Source: Pseudomonadota bacterium
GTDB lineage: Bacteria; Pseudomonadota; Gammaproteobacteria; Acidiferrobacterales; Acidiferrobacteraceae
Assembly: GCA_021784755.1 (NCBI GenBank)
Contig: JAJYHM010000072.1
Location: forward strand, 1 to 64,000
DNA length: 64,000 bases
Direction: 5' to 3'
Part shown: positions 9,026 through 16,197 of the stretch, piece after piece
How positions within the stretch are numbered: the stretch's first letter is position 1
Layout: every line of letters starts with the position of its first letter
The notes under the pieces: generated by a model
Databases searched by the model: none
The model's input: only the letters and a program-made list of their open reading frames with translations
Told to the model about the DNA's origin: nothing
Made by a program: the position numbers and the translations under genes

Positions 9026-9217
9026 ACGACCGCGCAAGGCCGGCGCATCCTCCGCGGTCTTCAGGATCTCGCGCGCGATCTTGGGTTTCGCACGATCGCC
9101 GAGGGTGTCTGGGATAAGGCGTGTGCCGACGCCTTGGCCGCCCTTGGGGTCGATTGGGCGCAGGGCCACTATTTCGCATCGCCGCGATTCGAGGATACGC
9201 CTGAGTTGTCCGGGTAA
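9026..9217 (+). pseudogene. Duplicated 3' end of the GGDEF-EAL gene
   Basis: This is a near-identical copy of about 4250-4439, the last ~60 codons of the EAL domain up to an equivalent stop codon. Differences include AEGVE becoming AEGVW, which loses a conserved Glu. There is no start or upstream domain, so it is a dead fragment. The duplication continues into the 3' flank to about 9271. Confidence 0.88.
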
Positions 9218-9387
9218 GAGCCTGAAGACCGCAGCAACGCCACCCACTCGTTCGGGTCTGTGGACCCCTGTCCGGCCCGCAGGGCGGCGATGCGCGTCAG
9301 TGCCTCCTGGGCCCGGGGAGAGACGGTGAACTTAGGGTCCGCGAGGATACGATCCAGGAGCGCCAAATTGATGGTGTGGTCGGCGAG
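9218..9387 (-). pseudogene. C-terminal fragment of an unrecognised gene
   Basis: The minus-strand frame reads like genuine protein (LLDRILADPKFTVSPRAQE, LTRIAALRAGQ, STDPNEWVA). The STDPNEWVA part also occurs at 4440-4495 with synonymous changes (AAT/AAC, GTA/GTG), hinting at past coding selection. I do not recognise the family. It is cut by the repeat tail on one side and runs antisense into the EAL fragment on the other. Confidence 0.35.
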
Positions 9388-9450
9388 CAAAGGAGAACAA
9401 AAGAGGGAAGAAAAAACCACGCCGCCCGTTGACAGGTCGAAACACATCAT
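9388..9450 (+). repeat. 3' tail of the structured repeat (copy B, truncated)
   Basis: CAAAGGAGAACAAAAG, then an A-rich stretch, then GTTGACAGGTC and ACACATCA, match the tails at 328-386 and 15661-15722. The 200-nt structured RNA part is missing here. All three copies diverge right after the ACATATCA-like end, which defines the element's 3' boundary. Confidence 0.7.
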
Positions 9451-9787
9451 GTCGGCGACCGTGCATCTTGAGGGCGAACTGGTCGTGCGGCACAATCTCC
9501 CGTGCGCCACGCAGACACTCATCAAGAAGCTTGGCTAATGGATGTGGACGAGCGCGAACATACCGCTGGTATCGGCTCCGCGTGAAATTCGATGCCCGGT
9601 GCCGCCGTTGCCCCGCAGGTCCCGACGCGAGGACAGAGAGTGGCTATGAGATTGGGGAGTGGCTCGCGAGATATCGCCTTGACCGCCGAAATCGGGCGCC
9701 ATTCAGACACTCCAGCAGCCGCTAGCTCTCGGGGGTCATGTTTGCTAGTACTGCAGTTACTACCCCGGTGGTTCTGCTGTCGGGCGC

Positions 9788-9816
9788 AGGGCCTCTTCGG
9801 AGGCCCTAGCTTTTTT
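9788..9816 (+). terminator. Rho-independent terminator
   Basis: An AGGGCCTC/GAGGCCCT stem with a UUCG loop is followed by AGCTTTTTT. It is a textbook terminator, but no intact plus-strand gene lies just upstream, so it is either orphaned by decay or ends a small transcript I cannot identify. Confidence 0.8.
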
Positions 9817-9828
9817 GGGGTACATCGC

Positions 9829-9882
9829 ATGGGCACAGGTCCCTACCGCACCGTCGTCTACGTGGACGGAGTCAATTTTTGA
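9829..9882 (+). pseudogene. N-terminal fragment of an NYN-domain-like protein
   Basis: The first residues (YRTVVYVDGVNF) match the opening strand of NYN/PIN-like nucleases, whose first catalytic Asp sits in a VDGxN motif. A stop follows at once, and later residues appear only in another frame (LKGGGALKG), so the gene is frameshifted and broken. The call rests on a short motif. Confidence 0.4.
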
Positions 9883-10007
9883 AAGGAGGTGGCGCGCTAA
9901 AAGGTTGCGAAAGATACGACACGGTGTGATGGCAAACAGGTTAGACCGTGACCCGCCAAGCCTGCATGATAGTTCGGGCGAAAAGCCCATAGGAGAAATG
10001 AGGCGTG

Positions 10008-10032
10008 GATCAGCAGATTCCATCTGCTGATC
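10008..10032. repeat. Perfect 10-bp inverted repeat
   Basis: GATCAGCAGA and TCTGCTGATC are separated by TTCCA. There is no T-run after it. It lies inside decayed coding-like sequence ahead of the AbiEii fragment and might be an operator or a rearrangement scar. Confidence 0.4.
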
Positions 10033-10230
10033 GTCGAGGCGTACCGCCGCGGCGAAGAACGGGGCGGCAGCATCGACTGGGAGGACCTGGATCGGGCCGA
10101 CCAGGCGGCGCTTCAGGCATCTGGGGCAAGTCCGGAGACGGATCGTCCCGAGCCAAGTCCGCGCTGCTCGCGGCTTGCCGTCGTCATGGAAGGCGGCATC
10201 GTGCAAGCGGTGATTGCCGAAAGGTACCGC

Positions 10231-10770
10231 ATGAAAGAATTCATCCAACTGCCGGTAGAACGCCGCCGGCTGGTCTGTACGGAAGCCGGTGCACGACTGA
10301 ACCTGTTCGAGATTGCCGTCGAAAAGGATTTCTGGGTGTGCTGGACCTTGCGCAAGCTGTTCGAGTTACCCGAATGGGGCGAACACCTGTCGTTCAAAGG
10401 CGGTACGTCACTGTCAAAGTGCTGGAACCTCATCGAACGCTTTTCCGAAGATATCGATATCGTCATCGACCGGGGTGTCCTGGGCTTTGGGGGAGACAGT
10501 GCGCCGGAATCGGCGCCCAGTAAGAAACAGACGACAAAGCGCATCAAGGCGCTGAAAGAAGCCAGTCAGCAGGCGATCACGGAGAACATACAGCCAGCAC
10601 TTATCGAGGCGATCTCATTGGAACTGCCTGGGGATCTCGAATGGGCGCTCGAGCCCGATCCCGACGATCCCGATCGGCAGACCTTGCTGTTGGTCTATCC
10701 GACGGCCTCCCGGAGCAGGCCGCCTATCTCCGCCGTGCCGTCAAGATCGAGATGGGCGCCCGCTCGGTAC
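10231..10770 (+). pseudogene. AbiEii/AbiGii-type nucleotidyltransferase toxin, frameshifted
   Basis: From ATG 10231 (GAAAGG upstream) the frame carries [14 protein letters not shown], then GGTSLSKCW and RFSEDIDI, the nucleotidyltransferase signature of the AbiEii toxin family. Near 10700 the homology jumps to another frame ([20 protein letters not shown]) and then ends, so the C-terminal half is lost. Coding-like sequence upstream (10009-10230) does not look like the usual AbiEi antitoxin. It is a dead toxin-antitoxin remnant. Confidence 0.72.
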
Positions 10771-11362
10771 GGACCCTTGCAAAATGCTGCCGTGCAAGCA
10801 CGAGGACTGCTCCGTATCATAACTTCGGTCTTTATCCCTTTATAGTATACCGCGCGTGCGCCCTTGATCCCGAAGCGCTCAAGGGCATCAACGAAACGCG
10901 TTGATGGTGGGTGGCACTGCTTAAGGGTCCACGTGGATATCGATGTGCTGGCCGAAATGTCTAAGAACGGTGCGCGCCAGCAAGCAGAGACCCTAGAACA
11001 CCGGCCAACCAAAGGTGGTGGTGCGCTTGCGCGGGGAGGGGTAGTAAGAGGTGGAGGTGTGCGGAGAACTCGGCTTGTGCGGCAAGAGCGAGGTCGCGGT
11101 GTGGCTATCTATTGGATACCGACCACTACGAGCGCAGTTGCTTCGCGCCAAGCGGTATTGCTTCCAGTGGCGAGCAGCAGTGGAGCCTGGAAGGAGATCA
11201 AGCGCAAAATCCGCGCCGAGATAATGACGAAGACAATGGCGCCACTCTCCACGGAACAGTCATGCTTTCGTTCGAAGCATGGGAGAACGGAATAATTTCG
11301 GCAAAGATTGTCGATATCTGCGGAACCGAGTCGCTGAAAGTCATGACCGTGGGAGACTGATC
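10771..11362. other. 590-bp region without a convincing gene
   Basis: It contains a perfect hairpin (CATCAACG/CGTTGATG, 10886-10906). A short plus-strand ORF ends at 11360, two bases before the ATPase start, with a plausible C-terminus (LSFEAWENGIISAKIVDI), so a small or truncated upstream gene is possible. I do not recognise it. Confidence 0.35.
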
Positions 11363-12526
11363 ATGCACGTTACGCGTGTGGAGCTAACGAATTGGCGTAA
11401 TTTCCGGGACGTGAGCGTAGGCCTAGGGCCCCGCACCTACCTGATAGGTGCGAACGCGTCTGGGAAATCGAATTTCTTGGATGTGTTCCGCTTTTTGCGC
11501 ACGCTCGCGGCATCCGAAGGTGGGGGCTTGCAGCGGGCACTTAAAGACCGTGGTGGACTAACCAAGTTACGCAGCCTGCATGCGCGGAAGGACCCCAAGG
11601 TACGCATCGCATTGGAGGTCACCGATGAAACGGAAAACGGTGCCCCCATCACCTGGTCTTATATTTTGTCACTGAAGTCTGAAGGCAAGGGGCAACAACG
11701 AGTCATGGTCAGTGAAGAGCGCGTCACTAAGAATGGCGAAACCCTGCTTGAGCGCCCAGATAAAAGCGATCGCAGCGATCACGAGCGACTGACGCAAACG
11801 CATCTGGAGCAGATCGGCGCCAACTCCAGATTTCGCCCCCTCGCCGAATTCTTCGCTTCTGTGACCTATCTACACTTGGTTCCGCAACTACTCAAGCATG
11901 GCGATGAGATTAGCGGCCGCGTACTGGAACACGATCCCTTTGGGCAGGGACTGTTACAACGCATTGCCAAGACGCCAACGAAGACGCGCGATGCACGGCT
12001 AAGACGCATCAAGCAAGCGCTCACAAAAGCGGTGCCGTTATTTTCCGATCTGCGGTTCGATCAGGACCAAGTATCGGGGCTATGGCATCTTGAGGCCAAC
12101 TTTGCTCATTGGCGCGTACATGGCGCTTGGCAGCGAGAGGATCAATTCTCCGACGGCACGTTGCGTCTAATTGGTTTGCTTTGGGCCTTGCAGGATGGCG
12201 ATGGCCCGCTGCTTCTGGAGGAGCCAGAGCTCTCCCTCAACGACGCCATCGTTGCAAAAATTCCGTTGATGATAGACCGTGTACTGCGCGATCGCAAAAA
12301 GCGCGCCTCGTCCCGGCAGGTGTTGGTTAGCACCCACAGCGAGACGTTGCTGCAAGATGCTTCAGGGGGCGTCCTGCTGCTTATTCAACCCGGCAATAAC
12401 GGCTCCACCGTTCGGCAACCAAACGAGGAGGAGAATGCCCAGATGGAGCATGGTCTGACACCGACCGAAGTCTTGTTGCCCAAGACGCGCCCAGAGGGAA
12501 TTGAACAGCCGGACTTGTTTGCATGA
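11363..12526 (+). CDS. AAA (ABC-type/OLD-like) ATPase, putative defence module
   Basis: The protein has 387 residues from ATG 11363, with GGGAGA upstream. The N-terminus (RVELTNWRNFRDVSV) and Walker A (GANASGKSN) are typical of RecF/OLD-like AAA_21 or AAA_15 ATPases; the signature FSDGTLR, Walker B LLLEEPEL and switch histidine VSTHS are also visible. The next gene overlaps by 4 bp and encodes a TOPRIM-like protein. ATPase plus TOPRIM pairs occur in several anti-phage systems (OLD, Gabija, PARIS), but I cannot assign this pair to a named one. Base composition is lower in GC than in the housekeeping regions, suggesting transfer. Confidence 0.8.
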   Translation: MHVTRVELTNWRNFRDVSVGLGPRTYLIGANASGKSNFLDVFRFLRTLAASEGGGLQRALKDRGGLTKLRSLHARKDPKVRIALEVTDETENGAPITWSYILSLKSEGKGQQRVMVSEERVTKNGETLLERPDKSDRSDHERLTQTHLEQIGANSRFRPLAEFFASVTYLHLVPQLLKHGDEISGRVLEHDPFGQGLLQRIAKTPTKTRDARLRRIKQALTKAVPLFSDLRFDQDQVSGLWHLEANFAHWRVHGAWQREDQFSDGTLRLIGLLWALQDGDGPLLLEEPELSLNDAIVAKIPLMIDRVLRDRKKRASSRQVLVSTHSETLLQDASGGVLLLIQPGNNGSTVRQPNEEENAQMEHGLTPTEVLLPKTRPEGIEQPDLFA

Positions 12527-13121
12527 AACGGGTGTTGGTTGTCGGAGAGGATGCGCTGAGCTGCGCCCTTGGAGAGCGCTTGGTTGGTTCGGCCATGCCT
12601 GGATGGTCGCTTGTGCCACCGATAAACACAAAAGGCGTCACAAAGTTGATTAGCGGTCTTCCGCGGTATATCGAGCAGGCGCGTTATGTGCGGCCTGTTG
12701 TGTGCGTAGCAGACACAGACGGGAGTTGCGTAAAAACTCTTCTCGCGAGATGGGTGCAGACCCCACCACCAACTGCCTTCCACCTGCGCTTGGCGGTTAC
12801 GGAAGCGGAGAGCTGGGTACTTGCCGACCGCGATGGCTTTGCACGGTATTTCAGGGTGTCGCTCAACAGAGTTCCCAGTCGCACGGACGACATTCAGGAT
12901 CCCAGCGCCTTCTTTTGCAAATTATTTCGAGATCGCGCGTGCGACAATACCGAGACGAGATGATTTCCTCGACGGACCCCAATAAGCCCGGAACAGGTTA
13001 TAACGTCCACTTGTGCGCCTTCATGCGCGATGCGTGGTGCGCCGATCCGGCAAGCGCCGCCTCATCTAGTCTGACAAGATCCCTCACGCGCCTCGTTTCT
13101 TTTGCTGGGAGCTATGAATAG
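12523..13121 (+). pseudogene. TOPRIM/DUF4276-like partner of the ATPase, frameshifted
   Basis: It starts inside the ATPase stop (ATGA), so it is translationally coupled. The first frame shows LVVGEDALS, a DxDG motif (VADTDG) and AVTEAESWVLAD, the pattern of DUF4276/TOPRIM-like nuclease domains. It stops at 12963, but homologous-looking sequence (SRVRQYRDEMISS, GPGYN-like GTGYNVHL, SLTRSLTRLVSF) continues in another frame to 13121. A one- or two-base indel near 12916-12935 explains this. Either the gene is inactivated or the assembly has an error. Confidence 0.68.
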
Positions 13122-13735
13122 AGTTCGAAATCTGCTGTCCGAGTGATGTCGCCGATACCACAGCGTCCGAAGGTGGTGGTCTTTTGTCGGTCGTTTATCG
13201 CGTAGTTGCAGGAGAATAAGATCGCCTCTGCGGAGGTGCCAGAAAGGGGCCGTCACAGTAGGTTATCTGTCACGGTTTGTTCTGCGGCTTGAGGTTGCAC
13301 GGGGTGGTATCAGTCGCATCGTTTCGGTCCTGTTCAGATTCGAATACCATGATCTGAGTTACCACAAAAAAGTAGGGTACAGGTTGTTGTTGATCCGTGC
13401 ATTCGACGTGGCTCTCGTCGCTACTCGTTCGTTCCCGCCTTTTGCTTTCAGTCACGCGGGAGGCAATTGCCGGGATTGCCTCGCTCTAGGTAATTCGCGC
13501 CCCGGTCCGCCCGCTTTGCCGCATTCGATCTCATGGGCTTAGGCAGGGACCGTCATGCCCGCACTGCTGCCCTGTGCCCGTTTGACCTGACGCTTCACCT
13601 GGGGGGCGCCAGGCACGCTTCGATCGCATATCCCCGTTCCCGCAGTGTCCCGTAAGCGGTACTGCCTTGCGGCGTGTCTGCAGCTCGATCACGACGAAGG
13701 CGGCGACCGATGCCTTTTAGGTTACCGCATACCCA
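13122..13735. other. 610-bp region without a recognised gene
   Basis: Only short ORFs with non-coding-like translations are present. It sits between the defence-like pair and an IS110 fragment and looks like decayed sequence. Confidence 0.45.
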
Positions 13736-13858
13736 GCGGGTGAGATCGCGTACGGCTTTTGGTTCCGGTCCCGGGAGCCAAGCCGCGTTGAACTCGCCGG
13801 CCTGGTGCACCCGTGCAAGTTGTTCACTATGCCGGCGGTCGGTCTTGACCCGAGCCTT
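13736..13858 (-). pseudogene. IS110-family transposase fragment
   Basis: About 41 codons (ARVKTDRR, SEQLARVHQAGEF, WLPGPEPKAVRDLTR) match residues 95-140 of the intact IS110 transposase at 14265-15377, at clearly reduced identity and on the opposite strand. Nothing of the rest of the gene remains. Confidence 0.8.
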
Positions 13859-14184
13859 GCCCGGCGTCCAGCGCATTGGATCAAAATCGTATGGCTTGTG
13901 GATTGTCTTGCTCCCGTTGCCCAGAAAACGTGTGGACAAGCCTGTGGATGATTGGCTCTCATCCCCCACGCCGCGCAGAGCTCGGAAGCCGCAGCCGGAG
14001 CTGTGAGGTCGCACGCTGCGACCTTTGTTGGATTGCCTGTTTTGCAAACAGCACGCGAGCCGTTGTGGGCCACGTGTGTGCGAAAAGGGGGCAGGGTTGC
14101 GCTTGGGATCCGCGGCATCAAGGGGCGCGATTTTCAGCAGTTTGGTCGCTGTTCACAGCAGTTTAGACATCATGTGTTGACCTG
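13859..14184. other. Region with two adjacent hairpins upstream of IS110
   Basis: AGGTCGCA/TGCGACCT (14006-14024, followed by TTTGTT) and CTGTTT/AAACAG (14036-14050) are perfect stems 11 bp apart. They may be a terminator pair, or non-coding RNA left by the degraded IS110 copy. No gene is seen. Confidence 0.4.
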
Positions 14185-14222
14185 CCCGGCCTCAAGCGAC
14201 GTGGATTAAGCTTGAGGTCGGG
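14185..14222 (+). ncRNA. Stem-loop in the IS110 leader (possible bridge-RNA part)
   Basis: CCCGGCCTCAAG pairs with CTTGAGGTCGGG (12 bp, one G-T) around a 14-nt loop, 42 bp before the transposase start. IS110 elements are known to make a bridge RNA from their non-coding end, with target and donor sequences held in loops; this is a candidate piece of it. Confidence 0.4.
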
Positions 14223-14264
14223 TAAACCACCATCAGCTCAGAGCCACAATTGAGGGGGCAGGTC

Positions 14265-15377
14265 ATGACAAAGTTTAGCAAGTACGTAGGGCTAGATACA
14301 CACAAGGACACGATCGCCGTCGCCATTGCCGAGGCCGGCCAAAGTAAGCCCCGTTATTACGGGGAGATCGCCAACACCCCGGAGGCGGTGGCAAAGCTCG
14401 TGAAGAAGCTAAGCCCCCAGGGGGAAGTCCTGTCGTTCTGCTACGAGGCCGGCCCCTGCGGCTATGGCATCCACCGGCAGCTGACCCATCTGGGTCACGA
14501 CTGCGTGGTCGTCGCCCCCTCACTCATTCCCACCAAACCGGGCGATCGGGTGAAGACCGACCGCCGGGACAGCGAATCGCTCGCCCGCTTGCATCGCGCC
14601 GGCGAGCTCACCGCCGTCTGGATCCCGGGACCCGAGCAAGAGGCGGTACGCGACCTCACCCGCGCCCGGGAAGACACCAAGGCCCTCGAGCGCCAGGCGA
14701 AGCAACGTCTCAGCGCCTTTCTCCTGCGCCATGGCCGCCTCTATGCCTCAGGAAAGACCAAGTGGACCGAGGCCCATACACGCTGGCTTACCACCCTCAA
14801 GTTCGAGGCCCCGGTCCAGCAGATCGTCTTCCAGGAATACGTGGACACCGTGGCGCATCTCACCGGTCGGGTGGCGGCCCTGGAAGAGGAGATGGTGCGC
14901 GTCCTGGATCATTTCTCGCTCGCCCCTGTGGTGCGCGCCTTGATGGCGTTGCGCGGCGTTCAGCTCATCACGGCCCTCACCGTGGTGGCCGAGATCGGGG
15001 ATCTCACCCGGTTCGATTCCCCACGCCAACTCATGAGCTATCTGGGGCTCGTGCCCTCCGAATCCTCTAGTGGCGCCACCACCCGCCGCGGCGGCATTAC
15101 CAAGACCGGCAATGGGCACGTCCGGCGGGTGCTCACCGAGGCCGCCTGGTGCTACCGCTTCCCGGCGCGCAAGACCGCGCATCTGCAGCGACGGGCCAAG
15201 AACACCAGCGATCCCGTGCAGGCCATTGCCTGGAAGGCCCAAAAGCGGCTCTGCGGCCGCTATCAGCACCTGCTGCGGGCCGGCAAGATCAAGGTGCGGG
15301 TGTGCACGGCCATTGCCCGTGAGCTGACGGGCTTCCTGTGGGCCATCGCCTGCGCGGTCCAGACGGAGGCCCAGTAA
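14265..15377 (+). CDS. IS110-family transposase (DEDD recombinase)
   Basis: The protein has 370 residues from ATG 14265 (GAGGGGGCAGG upstream). The DEDD RuvC-like domain opens with GLDTHKDTIAVAI and includes YEAGPCGYGI and KTDRRDSESLARL. After a coiled linker (about 145-220) comes the Tnp20 domain with LRGVQLITALTVVAEIGD and SYLGLVPSE, holding the serine-bearing SSSGATTRRGGITKTGN motif. These enzymes recombine DNA under bridge-RNA guidance. The gene is intact and could be active. Confidence 0.92.
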   Translation: MTKFSKYVGLDTHKDTIAVAIAEAGQSKPRYYGEIANTPEAVAKLVKKLSPQGEVLSFCYEAGPCGYGIHRQLTHLGHDCVVVAPSLIPTKPGDRVKTDRRDSESLARLHRAGELTAVWIPGPEQEAVRDLTRAREDTKALERQAKQRLSAFLLRHGRLYASGKTKWTEAHTRWLTTLKFEAPVQQIVFQEYVDTVAHLTGRVAALEEEMVRVLDHFSLAPVVRALMALRGVQLITALTVVAEIGDLTRFDSPRQLMSYLGLVPSESSSGATTRRGGITKTGNGHVRRVLTEAAWCYRFPARKTAHLQRRAKNTSDPVQAIAWKAQKRLCGRYQHLLRAGKIKVRVCTAIARELTGFLWAIACAVQTEAQ

Positions 15378-15468
15378 CCCACTTTATGACATAAGCGTTC
15401 GAGCCCACTATACATGTCATTGCGGTTGGTAAACTCTTAGCCATTCACTATGAGACGTGAGTCTTTAG

Positions 15469-15680
15469 ATCAAGGCAGGAGTGGCCCGGTGGGAGAATCC
15501 TCGACCGGCCTATGAGGCACCGATTTGACTCGGTGACCCTCGATTGTAGAGCGAGGCAGCTCCACGACGAAGCGAAGTCAGGCGGTATCCAACCCGCGTA
15601 TATCAGAGTGATCGACCGTCGTTAACAGCCGCTCGTGCCTTGACTTAAAGGCTTACGAATCAAAGGAGAACAAAAGACGC
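15469..15680 (+). ncRNA. Structured repeat RNA, copy C (HEARO/IscB omega-RNA-like)
   Basis: It is identical by eye to 132-343, without indels. The tail to 15722 repeats the copy A tail less exactly (TGGACAGGTC, AAACATATCA). Upstream sequences of the two copies differ completely, as expected for inserted elements. The dsrE-like gene starts 53 bp after the tail ends. There is no coding frame behind the AAAGGAG box. Confidence 0.55.
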
Positions 15681-15775
15681 AAGAAAAACTACATTGCTAG
15701 TGGACAGGTCAAAACATATCAGGGACTTGACCGATTCTTGTCTTATCATGGCGCCTCATCTACGGGGGGTTACAT

Positions 15776-16114
15776 ATGAAGGTCGCCTATATCTTTACCA
15801 CTCAAGGCCATACAGTTTCCTATAAGCTTGGCAAGATGATCCTGCCTCAGCTCGAGGCGAATGCCCATGGCGTGGACGTCGTGGGCATGTTTTTCTTCGA
15901 GGACAACAACTACGTTCTGGTGCGGGGTAACCCCTTGGGCGAACGTCTGGCAGCGGTTGCCCGCGCGCAAGGGATGTTGTTGATGGGCTGTGATCAGTGT
16001 TGCTATGAGCGCGGGATTGCCGAATCCCTGGTGGAGGGCGCGGTGATCGGCTGCTTCCCCAACCTCTACAACGCATTGGCCTCGCACGCACCGGATCACG
16101 TGATCAGCCTCTAA
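15776..16114 (+). CDS. DsrE-family small protein (SaoD-like)
   Basis: A 112-residue cytosolic protein with the DsrE/TusD-like Rossmann fold pattern (MKVAYIFTT at the start, MGCDQCCYERGI near residue 75). DsrE relatives bind or transfer sulfur through cysteines, and the CDQCC cluster would serve this. It stands alone; its stop lies 84 bp from the mfd stop (convergent). A role in sulfur or thiol chemistry is inferred. The nearby repeat may influence its promoter. Confidence 0.72.
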   Translation: MKVAYIFTTQGHTVSYKLGKMILPQLEANAHGVDVVGMFFFEDNNYVLVRGNPLGERLAAVARAQGMLLMGCDQCCYERGIAESLVEGAVIGCFPNLYNALASHAPDHVISL

Positions 16115-16197
16115 AAGGGCGCTCGAGACATAAGCGCTATGCCCCGATCATGCTGGAGCGCTGCGGGCCCTTCGGCGTCGGTGGATACCTTTTGGGC

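Larger units (their letters stand above)
14185..15420 (+). mobile_element. IS110-family insertion sequence
   Basis: A complete transposase gene sits behind a short structured leader. IS110 elements lack clear terminal inverted repeats, so the ends given are approximate. The right end probably lies between the stop at 15377 and the structured repeat at 15469. Confidence 0.6.

Noticed and set aside
14250-14264. Earlier TTG start for the IS110 transposase
   Set aside because: ATG 14265 has a strong purine-rich box at the right distance and gives the standard N-terminus.
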